Shown here piece by piece: positions 46,287 to 60,077 of a stretch of 64,000 nt of DNA; position 1 is the stretch's first letter, and each line of letters opens with the position of its first letter. The translations under genes and the position numbers were made by a program. Source of the stretch: Xylaria sp. FL1777 (Eukaryota; Ascomycota; Sordariomycetes; Xylariales; Xylariaceae); NCBI GenBank assembly GCA_022578965.1, contig MU400679.1, positions 1-64,000 on the forward strand, given 5' to 3'. The notes beneath the pieces were generated by a model. It was not told the origin of the DNA. It saw nothing but the letters and a program-made list of their open reading frames with translations, and ran no database searches.

Positions 46287-49200
46287 TTTTAATAGCTCTT
46301 TAATTAATAAGATTTAATATATAAAAACAAATATTAGTATAAAAAGTTAAATAATAAACAATTTATAAAATAAACTTTTAAAAGTATACTAAAAAAATAT
46401 TTAAAAAATAAAAATGCTAAATAGCATTACATAAGTAAACTTTACTTAATAATTAATAAATTAGATTTAGGTTATATTATTAAAAACAAAAAGTTAAAAA
46501 TTAAGTTTAAAGATTTTAAAAACTTTTAAAACTAGCAATGTACTAAAATAATAAACTTTAGCACTTTTACTAACTATTTTTATTAAAGAAAAAGCAGTAG
46601 TAAAAAAAAAAAAATTAAGCAGTAGTAATAAAAAAGAACTAATATTAATGCTAGCACTATAAAGCAAACTAATTGTTTTAACTTAAAAAGCAGCTTAAAC
46701 ATTAAGCATTATAACTTTTAAACTAGCATAAATATTAGCTATAATAATTAAAGCAGCAATAATAACTGCTATTATAACAATAAGTTAAAGTTTTAAACAA
46801 GTAATTATGCTATAACTAATGTTAATATTATTATTAGCAAACTTAACGCTTATTTTTATTATTGTTATACTTAAAGTAATAACTTAAAATAAAAAACTTA
46901 ACTTTTTATTATTATTACTGCTTTTACTATTAAGATTATTTATAATGTTAAAAATGCTAAACATTAAAAGTTTTAAACTTACTGCTTTAAAACTTTATAA
47001 TAAATTTATAAATATAAAAGCTTTTTTAATTTATGTTAAACTTTATTTAAAATAGCATTTTATTATTATTATAAAAAAGAACTAAAAAATAATAACTATT
47101 TTATAATTTTTGTTAAAAAAAGTATTAAAATAGTTTTAACTTATTTTAAAGAATTTTTTAAAAGCTAATAAGTTAATTAACTTTAAGCTAAAAACAAAAA
47201 AGATTTTTAAAAACTATGTTAAGTTTAAAAATTAAATAAAAGCATTATTTAAAAATACTTAAAAAGTAAAACACGTAAAGAAAGCACTTTATTGCTTAAA
47301 ATAAACAAAAGTAGTAATAAATTATGTTATAAAATTTAAACAATTAATAGTAATTTTAAGATTACTTAAGCTTATATTATTTTATTTATTTTATAGTAAA
47401 TTTAAGACTTAAGTTTAAAACAAACTATGCAAAATAAATAAATTAACGAAAATTAATATATATATTAATATAGTTATTATAATTAATTAACGATTATTTA
47501 ACTAGTATTTTAAAACTAAAAAAACTAAAAAAAATAAAAAAAAGAATATTTAAGAAAATATTAAATAAAGATCTAAGTAAATTAGTAAAGTTCAAAAATA
47601 ATAACCTTAAAATATGTTTAAAGTTAAATGTTATAACTATAAAAAAAAAGAACACTTTTAAAAATAATGCTGATCTAAAAAAAAGAACAGAAAAAAAAGC
47701 TATAAAAAAAGAAAGATTTTTTAACTTAAAAAAAAAATATAAGTTATAAAAGTTTAAAACAACAAAAAACAATAAAGCAATTTAAAAAATACGTTTTTAA
47801 AGCAAAAGTATAAAATTGCTATTTTAAGTTAAAATAAAAGTGCTATACTAAATAAATTTAAATGTTTTATTTATATAAGTTAAAATAAATAAGCATATAA
47901 ATATTATTTAAAAGCTTTACAGTTATTAAAACAAATTGCAAAAAGATATATTTGCTATATAAACAATTAAAATTATTTAGTATATAACTTAAAAAAATAG
48001 TTTAACTAAAAGTAGCAAACAACAAAAAGTAGTAAGTTAATATAGTTAGCAAACTTATAAAACTATAAAAATTTTAAACTACTAAAGCTTAAAATATAGC
48101 TTAAAAAAAAATTATATTTAGAAAAACAAAACTATAACTATAAATAGTATAGTTATTAAACTAATTATAAACTATTAAAACATTTAGTTGCTAAATAAAC
48201 TTAAAAAAACAAAACTTATAAAACTTTAAAACAAAAACAAATAAAATTAAAAACTATAAAAAACACTATAAAAAAAGAACTAATAAAAATAAATAAAGTA
48301 TTTTTATAGCTTAAACTGCTTTAAATGCAACAAAATAAAAAAGCACTAATAGTTAATATAAAAACTAATATGTTTTAAAAACTAAAACTAGCAATTTAAC
48401 TAATTGTTAAAAGTTATTACTATAATAAAACTATAATAAAAAACAATAATAATATTTTATGCTTAAAAAATCTAAAATATAACAAAGTATTATAAAATTA
48501 TTATATAATATATTATTGCTACTAATATTTACTTAACAAACTAAAAAATAATTAGTTTTTTAAACAAATTGCAAAAATAAAAATATAAAACTTTTATAAA
48601 TTAAAGTAGTTAATTATAACTATAGTTTATTATAAAGATTTATAAAAATTTGCAACATTTAAAAAGAATTTTAATTGCATTTATAACATTAATTTAGAAA
48701 AATATAAAAATAATTACTATAAATATTACTAGCTAATTAAAGCATAATTATATTAAGAAATAGTTATTAAAAGTAAAAAAGCTTAGAAATTATAATTTAA
48801 AGCTTAACTAAAAGCAAAAACAAAACAAAACGCAATAATATTTAAAGTGCAAAATAAAACGAGCATTTAAATATTTTACAAAAAAAAATTAAAAAATAAA
48901 ATAAGTACTTGCTAAAAAGGCAGCAAATAGCTAAAAAAACTAAAGCTTTACGTAAAGTTTAATGTAATAATTAGTAAAACTAATTTAAAGTTAAACTTAT
49001 ATATTAAAAAAAAAAATATAACATTTTAATTAACTTAAAAATATAAGCTAATATAATTTTACTTAAAGTAATAAAACAAAATAAGATTTTTTAAAAATAT
49101 AAGCAAAAATTCTAAAAAATTAAAAGATTTAATAAAAGCACTTTTAGCTATAATAATAATTATATATTTAAAAAAACTAAACTTTTTAATATATTTATAT

Positions 49201-52200
49201 AAAAATATAAAAAATAAATTGTATTAAATATTGCTAATATATTTAATTATAATATTATTTTAGAAATACTATAGCTAAAAATTAGCAACTTTTTAATTTA
49301 ATAAAAAGCAAAAATTATTAATTAAAAAAGTAAAAAATAAAGCAAGAAAATTAGAAAAATTGCAAAAGAAATTTTGAACAAAATACTAAAAGTATATTAT
49401 AAATTTTATAAACTATTTAAAAAAAAAGAAAAAAAAGAACTTTTTAAATATAGCCTATAGAATTATTACATTTTTATTAAGAAAAAATGTTAACTAAAGC
49501 TTTATTAAGTATATTATATAAGCTTAAACAAAATAAATGTTTTATAAAAATATATTTAAAAAAATTTAGCAAAAAAATTTTTAAGAAAGTTTTAGTTATT
49601 TGCTAAATATTTTATAGTACTAGTACTAAAAATAAAAAATAAAAAACAACTAATTAATAAAAAAGGAAAACTAATATAGCAAGTAGTAGTTAACTATTAA
49701 TTATTAAACATAATTACTATTATAAATAAATACCTTTTTATTTTATTAGTAACTATAAAAAAAAACATTAGCTAAGCAAAATAATTTATAGTAATTAATA
49801 TTTTAAATAAATATTATGCTATTAAAATAGCTAAAAGAAAAAAATAAAAAACTGCTATATAAACAGTATATAAATTATATAAGTATATAATTATGCTACA
49901 AAAACTATAAAACGTATTAGCTAGCTTTTAATATATAATAATAATGATTTTACAGAAGTTTTTAAATAAGTTTATGTTTATTTACTTAAATAATATTTTG
50001 ATTTATTTTAGAACGCTAAAAAAACACAAAAAATACATAACTTAAGTATTAAAAACATTTAAACAAGCAAAATTACGATTTAACATAAAAAAATATATAT
50101 AGCATATATAAAAGATTAACTTTTTAGGATTTATAATTACTTTAAAATAAATATAGATTTAATAATTAAAAATTAACATAATATAAAACTAGAAAATATT
50201 TAATTTAGCTATTATTATAAACATATAATAAGCATTAGAATTTTTGAACTATGTTTAAATGTTGATTTAAGACTTTAGGAAAATAGCATTTTATTTTATA
50301 AAGTATACAAGGAAAAAATACGAAAGAAAATTTTTTTTAATTTTAAAAAAAGCTTAAAAAGCTTTTAAAGAACTAAAACTAAAAGTTATTTTTAATTTTA
50401 TAGTTAAACTACTTAATCTATAAAAAAAAAAAAAGCTAAAAATAAATGCTTTAAATAGTATAATTGTAAAAGTTTTAAAATAACTAGAAAATAATAAAAA
50501 ATAGCACTTAGTAGCTTATTACTTTAAAGCACTATAAAATATAGCATTATAATACTTTATATATAATAAAGAACTGCTTATAATTATTATAGCATTTAAA
50601 AAATAAGAACTATTTTTTATAGGAACTATAAAACTAATTAAGATTTATTTAGATTATTAAAACTTAACAAAATTTATAACTATATAAAAAATTATTAAAT
50701 AATATAAAAATTGAATAGTTTTTTTTTTTAAATTTAACTTTAAGATATGCTATATTAAGAAAAAAAAAATATTTAAGCAAATATATTTAGCTAACAAAGT
50801 TAAAAAGGATTTAAAGTTTTAAAAAAAAACATTTAAGTGCTATATTTTTAAAAAAATAAAAGCTTAAAAATTAAAGTTATACTTAAGGACTTTATAAATA
50901 TATAGTTATAATAAGCTTATAACTTAAAAAAGTTAGTATAGCTATAAAAGCATAAAAGATTAAAAAATAATAAGCTAATATATAAACATAAAGTTTATTT
51001 ACTAGAATTTTTATAAAACAAGTTTATTAAGAAATTTTATAAATACTTATTATATAAACACTAAAAAGCAACAAAAATAATTAAACAATTATAAAAAAAG
51101 TATGATTTTTTAAAACTATAAAACATAGTTAAATTTATTGTAAAAAAGTGCAATATTTATAATAAAGCTAAAATAGCTTAATATAAGCTTTATAAACTAT
51201 TATAACTTATATAAATATTTAAATAAGTATAATATACTATTGCTTAAAATTTTATTATAATATTACTTTTATTAACTAATTTAGTTATAAAAGTATAATA
51301 TAATAAAATATAAGTTATTATTAATAAACTTACTAAGTATATTTACTTTTTGCTGTTTAAAAGAAATATAATAACTAAATAACTTGTATATGCTTTTATA
51401 TGCTAATATTTAAATAAACATAAGCTATTAAAAAGAATTATTTTAAACTAAGATAAATTGTTTACTTTTAAGTTTAAAACTAGCTTTTTTAAACTTATTA
51501 GTGTTAAACTAAAATTTTTAACTGCTTATTACTTATAAACAGATAAATAAACAAAAAAACTAAACTAAATATTAAAATAATATTTATAAAGTTATATTAA
51601 CTATTAATAAAACAATTAAGTAAAACTATTATTAATAGTATAAATTTTATATAATATATTAATAAACAAAAATATAAATATATTTTTGCATAAAGCTGTT
51701 TATAAATAGTAAACAACTATTAAAAAATAAAAAAAAACTTTAATAAAAGCATTTGTTATTTTAATTATAGCACTTTAAGCAAGAACTATTATAATAAAGA
51801 TTAAAACGCTATAAGCTAAACTATAATTATGCTTTTAATTTTTATAACAATAGATATTAGTATATTATAACAAAAAACAAACTAAAGAATTAACTTTTAA
51901 AAAAAAAAACAAGGTTTATTTGTTATAATAAAAATAAAATGTAAACATTAATATTTTTTAAATTAAAACAAAACAACTAAGCAATAAATTAAAATTTAAA
52001 AAGCTTGGCTTTTTTAAAATTAAAGAAGTTATTTTATTTACTAACTATAAACTATTATTACTAAAAAATATATAAATTTATTTTATTTTTTATATTTTTT
52101 TATTAAAACTAGCATTTATTAGAATATTTATTAAAATATAACTAGAAATAAAAATAAATTAAAATGTTTATAAAGTTAAAAATATACTAGATTTTTGTTA

Positions 52201-52998
52201 AAACAATAATAACTTAGAGTATTTTATTAAATAGAAAAAATACTTATATGCTAATAATACTTAAAAACTTAAAAAACACTTAAAAACTATTAAAGTAGTT
52301 ATAAGTTAGTTTTACTGCTAATATTTTAATTGCTTAAAACTAAAAAAAAAAAGTTAACTTTAAAAAAAATGCTTAAGAAATTTTAATTAAACTTAAATAA
52401 AGCAGCTTATGCTACTTTAGCTTGTTTTTTTTATTGTTTTTGCTTTTTTGCTAACGCTTTTTGTTTTTTTTTAATGCGTTTTATTTTGTTTAGTTTATTT
52501 AAGAACTAAAACTTTTATTAAACTATTTTAATACTTTTTGTTTTTAAAAAACGTTTTTATATATAAAGCTAAGCTAACTTGCTTAAAACAAAATTAAAGC
52601 TATTTTAAGCTTGTTTTAATTTTTTTTAAACTAAAAATAACTATTGCTTTGCTTGTTTTTTTTTTTTTTTAAAACAACAGTGTTTAAAAACTATATTATT
52701 AATTAAGTTAATTAAAACTTTTAATTTGTTATAAAAGTAACTAGCACATATACATTTAAAATAACAAAACATATTATTTGTTATTTTGTATGTTAATAAT
52801 TAATTAAAGCAGTAAAAGCAAAGCATAACTTTATAGCTAATAAAATTAATAAAAAAAGCAAAAACGAGTTTTTGTTTTGTTTTAAATAAGCGGTTAGTTT
52901 TTTTAATGCATTTTAATATTATAACATATAAAAAAAAAAGAAAAAGAAAATACTTATAGAAAATTGTTAAAACAACAATTTTAAAAAAAGAGAAATAG
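46287..52998 (+). mobile_element. Ty3/gypsy chromodomain element, internal region copy 2 (dead)
   Basis: Collinear with copy 1 over its full length, with differences mostly transitions and the length equal to within one base. The zinc knuckle at 47628-47670 keeps its His but has lost its second Cys, the opposite of copy 1, so the two copies decayed independently in part. The RT active site again reads YLNN (49983-49994). Integrase lies near 51250-51730 and the chromodomain near 52175-52300. The minus-strand frame at 47494-47772 is antisense to gag. Confidence 0.88.
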
Positions 52999-53494
52999 TG
53001 TTACAAAATTAGTATAAAAGTAGCTTTTAAAGCAGCTTAATGTTTTTATATATACTTTGCACTTTTTTTTTTTGCTAGCTAAAGCTAAAGTTATATAATA
53101 ACTTATTTAGCTTACTAAGCTTATAATAATTTAAGGCTTATTAAGCTTATAATAATTTAAAGCTTATTAAGCTTACGGTAATTTAGTGCTTATTAAACTT
53201 ATAGTAATTTAAAAAAAGTTATTACTTTTTTTATTTTTTTTTTGTTTATATAATTATGCATTTTCTGTATTTAGTTACTTATTTAGTTCTAGTTTTTTAG
53301 TTATTAATTTTTTTATAACTGCTAAGCACTAATATATTTATTACTTTTAATCCTTTAAAACCTTTATTAATGCATAATAATAAAAGTACCCTAAAAACTT
53401 CCTTAATAGACCACTATTGAGAATTCTATTGTTACTTGCAAATCAAGACCCCAAAAGCAAACCTGTTATATTAATGTATAACAGGTTTGTTATA
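52999..53494 (+). repeat. Ty3/gypsy LTR 3 (496 bp)
   Basis: Starts TGTTACAAAATTAG. Its last ~110 bases keep much more G and C than LTR 1 and 2 (for example GAATTCTATTGTTACTTGC near 53421) and include an imperfect hairpin AAACCTGTTATA..TATAACAGGTTT. Followed by the GTAAT duplication at 53495-53499. Confidence 0.92.
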
Positions 53495-53499
53495 GTAAT
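53495..53499. repeat. Target-site duplication, right copy (GTAAT)
   Basis: Matches 38577-38581. Beyond it the LINE sequence resumes (ATAATAAAAGCAAAGC), collinear with the uninterrupted copy at about 34400 on the other strand. Confidence 0.85.
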
Positions 53500-54755
53500 A
53501 TAATAAAAGCAAAGCAAATATATATTATAATAATATAAAGCATTTTAGTTTATAGTATAATAACTTAGCATAAAAACTTTAAAAAAAACAAAGCAAAAAA
53601 CATTATTAATTTACTAGTAGCAACTTAAAACAAGTGTTTTAAATATATAACTAAAGCTTTTAAAGCAATTAAAATAAAATACTTAAAAACTAAAATAAAA
53701 ATCTTTTTTATTAATTTATATTTTAGCAGTAAAATAGCAGCTTATAAGTACTATATAAAAAGTTTAGCAGCTAAAAAGTTAATTTAAAAAGCAACAAAAA
53801 AAATTAAAACTTTTATTTAAAACATAAAAGCTTAAAAAGCTAAAAATTAAACAAAAAGCAAGCTTATAAACAACAGTAAAAGTATAGCTAAAAAAAATCT
53901 AACGTTAGCTTTAAACTTTTAGCAAAAAAAGTAGTTAAAAAAAAAAAAACTTAAAATTGCACTAAAAAAAAAATAAATAAGCAAATAAAGCTAAACTAAA
54001 ACAAGCAGTAATTACTTAATAATAGCTAAATAAAAGCTTAGCAAAAATAAAGCTTTTAAAAAGTATAGCAAATTACTAAAGTATAAAGCAGCTATAATAA
54101 TATAAATATATACTAAAAAAATAAAGCTAAAGATATTTTTGTATAAAAAAAAAGTTTTAAGCTTTTTTATGCCTTTTTATAAATGCACAAAAAAAAAAAA
54201 CCTTTTAATATATAGTTTTATATTATAACTTATTAAAAAACAAAAAAAAGCAGCTATAAAAAAGCTTTGCAGCTAAGCTACTACAAACTAACAAAAACTT
54301 ATAACTAGCTATAAAAAAGCTTAAAGCTGCAAGTAATATTATAAAGTAGCTATTTGCTACTAATAAAATAACAATATATAATAAAGCAGTTAAAATAAAA
54401 AAAAATAAAAAAAGAAAAAAAAAAGCAAAAAATAAAGAAAAAACCAGCAAAAAAAGCAAAAGTGCCCCTTTAAAGGTCCTAAAAAACAAAAAAAAAGCTT
54501 TTGTACGCTTTTTAAAAAAGCAAAAGGTTTAAAAGCTTTAAAAAAAGTTCTTTTGCTTTTTAACTATTATTTTCCGTTTAATAAGCTAATTAGTAAAAAC
54601 TAGTTATTATAAGGTAAAAAAACTTCGAAGTAGCAGTATAAACATTGTTGCATAAGGTTTTTATCCGGCTTTTTGTACGGTTTTACCTATAAGTACACAA
54701 GTAAAAAAACCGCACTATAAAGTAGCACAGCAGGTTATTAATAATAATAATAATA

Positions 54756-54768
54756 TTTTTATGCTATT
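54756..54768. repeat. Target-site duplication of the inner LINE (13 bp), right copy
   Basis: TTTTTATGCTATT, identical to 34680-34692 on the left side of the inner LINE. Both lie in sequence of the outer LINE, which is contiguous once the insert is removed. Confidence 0.8.
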
Positions 54769-57700
54769 TTTAAAGCTTTATAATTTTGCTTTATATTTAA
54801 GTTTACTATAATAAAGTTAGTATTATTAGTAAAACTAATTATTATTAGCTTTTAATATATAATAAAGTTATTATAAAGTATTAAAATATATAAAAAAAAA
54901 ATAATAAAAGCAAGAATTTTTAAAAAACTTTAGCTTTTAGTGCTATTAGTTAAAATATTGCTTTATTAAAACAAAAACGCATTATATAGTTTAATATAAA
55001 AAAGTTTATTTATATAACTATTTAAAAAAAAAGCTTTTTTACTATAAAATATATATTATTATTTTTTTATTAATAGTATTAAAAGCTTTTATAATGTTTA
55101 GCTATAGTAAAAATATTATGCTTTTTTTATTAATTGCTTTTTTTGCTATTTTTAATATTAGTTTAATAACTACGTTTATTAACTTGTTTTATTTATTGCT
55201 TATTTAGTTATTTAACAAGAGATTTTCTTGTTTAGCTATTTTTGTTATATAATAGCATAGCTCTTTTTTAGCACTTTTTTTATTATGCAAATAAACATAA
55301 TAAAATGCCATTTTTAGCTATTTTTTTAGTTTTTTCCGATTTTTTAAGTTTAAATATAATTATTACTTTTATTTACTTAAATTGTACTAAATAATACTTT
55401 AATAAAAAGCTAGCAGTATATAATATTGCTATTTCTTTTGCTAAAGCAAGTTTATAAGCTTTAAAAAAACTATTAAATAATAAGTTATTTTTTAGTGCTT
55501 TTTATAGTATTAACTTTTATATTAGCAATATTATGTTTTTTTTTTGTATTAATATTAACTATAAATTTTTAGTAGTTATTATACGTTATGTTTTTTTTAA
55601 ATATATTAAATAAGTTTACTAGTAATATAAAAAAAAAGCGTTTTATTAATAAAGCTGTTTTTTTTTTAAAAAATATTAACAAAAAGTAGCTTATTTTTTA
55701 TTTATTTTAGCAATAAAATTGCAATAACTTTTAAAGCTAGCTTATAAGCAAACTTTGCTTACTTAATTAAGCTTTATAATAACTTAAAATCTTTAAATGC
55801 TTTTATAAATATTTATTTTTAGCTATATTTTTGCGTTTTTTTTATTTTATTATTAAAAGCTTTTTTTTTTTTAAAGGCTTATTATGCTATTTTAGTTTTT
55901 TTGCTTTAAAATTTGCAGTATGCTTATTTTGCCTTTTTTTTTGTTTTAATTACTTTTAAAAACTATTAAAATAGTGCTTAATGTTTTTTTTTTACAGTTT
56001 TTTTAAGCGTTGTTTTATTTATTATTTTTATTAGTTGCTAAATTAAAAAATTAAAAGTATTATTTAGCTTATTAAATATATATAATATATACGTTTTTAT
56101 AATAATAGCTTTTGTTTTTATAGCTGCTTTATTTTTATTTAATTTAAGCTAGTTTTATTTTTTTGCTTTTTTTAAGTACTTTTATAAAGCTACTTTTAAA
56201 TTAATTATAATTTTTAGTGCTTTATAGTTTAAACTTAGCTACTTTAAGTTTTTTTAATAAATAATAGCTAAATTACTAAATATTTATACTAGGTTTATTA
56301 TTAAGCTTTTTTATTTATGCTTTATTTTAGTTATTTTTTCTTAAAAAATAGCTAATATAAAATTTTATTATATAATAAACTTAAGTAGTTTATTTACTTT
56401 TTAGCTTTTTTTGCTTTTTAAGTTTTATAATAAGTAATACAAATTAAGGTTATTTATAAATATATAGCATTTTTTTAGCTTACTTACTTTATATATTTTT
56501 TAAATTAAATTATGCTATATTGTTTTTTTTTAATTTAGCAAATATATTAACTATAAAATTACTACTAAGTTATTATTATTTATTATAATTTTTGCTTAGT
56601 TTTTATTAGCGTTTTTTACTAGCGTTTTTATTGCAATTTTTTTATTTAAATATAGCATAGCTTTACTTTTTAATTAAATAACTTAATAGCTACTATTATT
56701 AAAATAATATATATTGTTATATTTATTAATTATTAGTTTTTAAACTGCTATATAATTAAAGCTCTTGTTTTATAGTATATATGCTATATTGTTTTTAAAT
56801 TTTATAATGTTTTAAAAAGCAATATTATATATTATTAAGTTAATAAAAATAAACTTTTGTTTATATTATTAATTTGCTGTTTTTTTGTTAATAATCTTTT
56901 TTTATTTAGCTATATAAATATTAATATTATTAACATTTTTAAACTATTTTTGTTTATTTTTTTGCTTATTACTAATGCTTTTTTAGCACTTTAAAAGCTT
57001 TTAAGTTATAATATATATACTGCTTTTGCTTTATGTTTTTATTTGATTTTTTTTTAGCAAGCTTTATTTTATATTATGTATGCTTTTTTGCAGTTTATAC
57101 ATTTTTGTTTTATTTTTTGCGTTTTTATTAAATAGCTTTTTTTTTTTTTAGTGCTTTAAAGCTAAGCAATAATTATACTTTAAGTTTTTATAGTAATATT
57201 TAGCTATATGTTTATATTTATAGCAATTAAAACATTATATAACTTTAAGCTTTGCAGCAAAAAGTTTATAGTTAAATAATTAAGCTTTTTATAAAAAGTT
57301 ATTATTATATATTGTTTTAGTTATTATTATACTACTTACGTGTAATAATATTACTATAAATCTAACTTTTATGTTTTTAAGCAATACTTTTTTATACTTT
57401 ATAATTTTAAAATATTTATTATATAATAGCTATAATAAATTTTTGTTTAAGTGTATTACTTTAATACGTTTTATTAAAATGCTTTTTATTATTAATGCTG
57501 CTTTTTTTTATTATACTTTTAATTTTTTTCTAAAAGCTTTTATAATTTACTTTTTTTTTTTAGCTTTTTAAAGTACTGCTTTTTTAAAAGTAATTACTAT
57601 ATTTTTGCTATATAGCTTTTTAGCAGTAATTATATTGCTGCTTATAAACGTTATATTTATTGCTTTAATAATATTAGCTAATGTTTTATTTTTAAAGTTA

Positions 57701-58366
57701 TTAGCTTATTTTTTAATTTTAATTAGCACTTTTTTGTTTTGCTTAAATAGTACTGCTTTATTATTATAAGCTAACTATAAAGCTACTACTTATATTTAAG
57801 ATTTTAGCATATTTACGTTTAATAAAATTTATTAAAAAAGCTTTTAAACAGTATTTTTAACGCTTTTTTAGTTAGCTTTTATAATAGTATTTAAATTATA
57901 GCAAGTTATAAATATATTAAGGTTATTTTTATTATTAAGCTTTATATTTTGCTAGCTTTTTTAGGCTTTTTTTAACATATATACTATTTATGCTTTTTTT
58001 GCGTTCTTTTAAAAAAAGATTTTTTTTGCTATTTTTTTTTCTATTAATAACTATAATACTAGTTTTATAATTTTATTAACTATTTTTTACACACTAAGAA
58101 ATCTGTTAGCTTTATATTCTTTATTAAAATATTACTATGTTATAATTATATTGCTAGTAGGTTTTAGTAGTACATTAGTTATGTTTTTAACAAATAAGTT
58201 ATTTAATACCATTTTTCCGTTTTTTATTATATTTATACTTTATAAATAAAATATAACTTACTTAATAAATAAAAGTTATTACGCTAATTTTAGTAATCTT
58301 AATTATTTAATAATTAAGCTTAAACTTATAAAATTATAGTTAAATATAAAAAATTTAAAAAAAGTT

Positions 58367-58379
58367 AGCAATTTATATA
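58367..58379. repeat. Target-site duplication of the outer LINE (13 bp), right copy
   Basis: AGCAATTTATATA, identical to 33154-33166. The unoccupied site is preserved in the second tandem unit at about 60077-60089. Confidence 0.82.
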
Positions 58380-59413
58380 ATTTAAATATAAAATTAAATA
58401 TATTATATAATTTAGCTAAATTTATTATGTTTTAAAAAAATAAACAACTGTTTATAACGCTTTTAAAGTTAAAGTTAATTATTTTTACGTATAAAGATTT
58501 AGGTAAAAACGTTTTAATAAACATATAATAAATAAACGTTCAAATTAATTTTTAAATATAAAGCTAAAAAATTAATTTTAGTTATATAACTAAAATTAAG
58601 CTAAATATTAAGCTAATATTTTATTATGCTAATTATTTATATTTTTATAAACTATTAAACTATTTTTAAGAAAAGTTTGCTAAAACTTTTAAAAAATAAA
58701 CAAAAGATTATTTTTAGAAAATTTATTAAAGTATATAAAATGTTTTGCTTAAAAACCTTAAATTAAAAAACATTTATTTAACGTTAAAAATAATTATTAT
58801 TTAAAAGCTTATAAAAATAGCTTATAAAAACTTTACAATTAAAAAATTTTAAAAATTACTAAATATTTATTATATAATAACTATTTAACTATTAATAATA
58901 TTTTTAATATTAAGTTAATAGCTAAATATTCTTTTATATAATAGTTAAAATTCTTTAAATTATTTATATATTAAACTATTTTTTAAAAACTTAAGTTTTA
59001 ATATATAATTTTAAATATAATAATATAAATATTAATTATAATTAATTTAACTAAATATTAAACATTAAAATTTTCTTAAGCTATTTAATTTTTATATAAT
59101 AAAAGCAAACTATAAACTAATTTTTTAATTAATATATAAATATTTTGTTTAGCATTATTTATTATAAACATTAAAGCAAAAAATATATATTTATATAATA
59201 TTAAATTTAGCTATTAAAAGCATATTTTTTGATTTATTTTTAATAAGGTTTATATAAAACAAATTTATATTTTTTAATAAATATATTGCTTTTTAAAAAA
59301 GCTAAAACTTAAACTAAAATTATATAAGCAAGCTATATAACTTATTATATAATAAAGCTTATTTATTTATTATTGCTTATTAATATATTAAAATTACAAA
59401 AAATTAATATTAT
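58368..59413 (+). repeat. Tandem unit part D, copy 1 (1046 bp)
   Basis: Collinear with 60078-61123 (same length), differing mainly by transitions. Before the LINE inserted it was joined directly to unit C copy 1. No protein recognised in either strand. Confidence 0.8.
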
Positions 59414-60077
59414 TGTTAAAATAACTAGTTATTAGTTATAACTCTTATATATAATATATATAATAAGTTTTATACGGAAACCACTTTATGTAAAAGCTAT
59501 TACATAAACTAAAGTAATTTTAGTGTTAGCTTAGCTTGTATGCTAGCAAAGTTCTTACATATAAAAAAGAACTTTTGCTTTATATAAACTTTTTTTTCTT
59601 TTAAACATATAAAACATAAATAGCTTATAATATAAAAATTATTATATTTTGTTTTAGTACATATATATTAAACGTATAATCGTATAAAGCTTATTTAACA
59701 CTAATTAATAGTTATATTTGCACTTTTAACTTACTTGCAATAAACTATAAATTAACTAAAGTAATAACGGAGTTATATAATATATTTTTATTTTAATTTA
59801 TTAAAAAGAAATTTGTTTTTTGTATTACGCTTGTTTTTCTTTTAACATATAAACATATTGTTTAGTCTATTTTCTTTAATTAGCTAAAGTAAGCATATAT
59901 AAAGAAAAAAAAAAGAAGATTTAATTTATTTACGTATAAAAACCAGACTTTTAACCTATTTATTAGTACTAAAAACAAAATAGAAAAAATAGCAAGTAAT
60001 TTTACTACTTTTTTAACTATATTGCTATATAAACACTAAGCAATATATTAATTATACTGCTATATAAAAGCAAAACA
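59414..60077 (+). repeat. Tandem unit part C, copy 2 (664 bp)
   Basis: Match of 32493-33154, less mutated in places (for example 59461-59560). It is joined to part D copy 2 with no insertion, giving the empty-site sequence for the LINE. Confidence 0.8.

Larger units (their letters stand above)
34693..54755 (+). mobile_element. Inner Tad1-like LINE, plus strand, interrupted by gypsy array
   Basis: Parts 34693-38581 and 53500-54755 total about 5.15 kb. It starts GGACCTTTTTTTGAATTC and ends in a (TAA)n tail, flanked by TTTTTATGCTATT at 34680-34692 and 54756-54768 (13-bp duplication), all features of target-primed insertion. Translating the plus strand through its stops gives non-LTR reverse transcriptase. 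Seen are a region around 37480-37900 resembling the FKQAR-VV--KPGK and RPI-LLN segments, FNIINKK where AFD-V-H is expected, a block matching G-PQGSPLSPIL near 38114, and SFANNTN where the catalytic FADD belongs (38237-38248, both Asp to Asn by G-to-A). Downstream it resembles the E--LIHF and LGV segments. Multiple stops make it dead. Confidence 0.82.
33167..58366 (-). mobile_element. Outer Tad1-like LINE, minus strand, split by a second LINE
   Basis: The two parts, 33167-34692 and 54769-58366, together make about 5.12 kb. Both are reverse complements of parts of the inner plus-strand LINE (34693-54755). The order proves a single interrupted element: its 3' part with a (TTA)n tail is on the left and its 5' part on the right. 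AGCAATTTATATA at both outer ends is a 13-bp target-site duplication. The mutated frames correspond to LINE reverse transcriptase on the minus strand. The open frames at 33428-33688 and 57371-57571 (plus) are antisense. It is inactive. Confidence 0.8.

Noticed and set aside
34693..58366. Large palindrome (arms 34.7-38.3 and 54.8-58.4 kb) as a special replicon or hairpin element
   Set aside because: Order and direct 13-bp duplications show a LINE inserted into an inverted copy of itself, which fully explains the inverted repeats.
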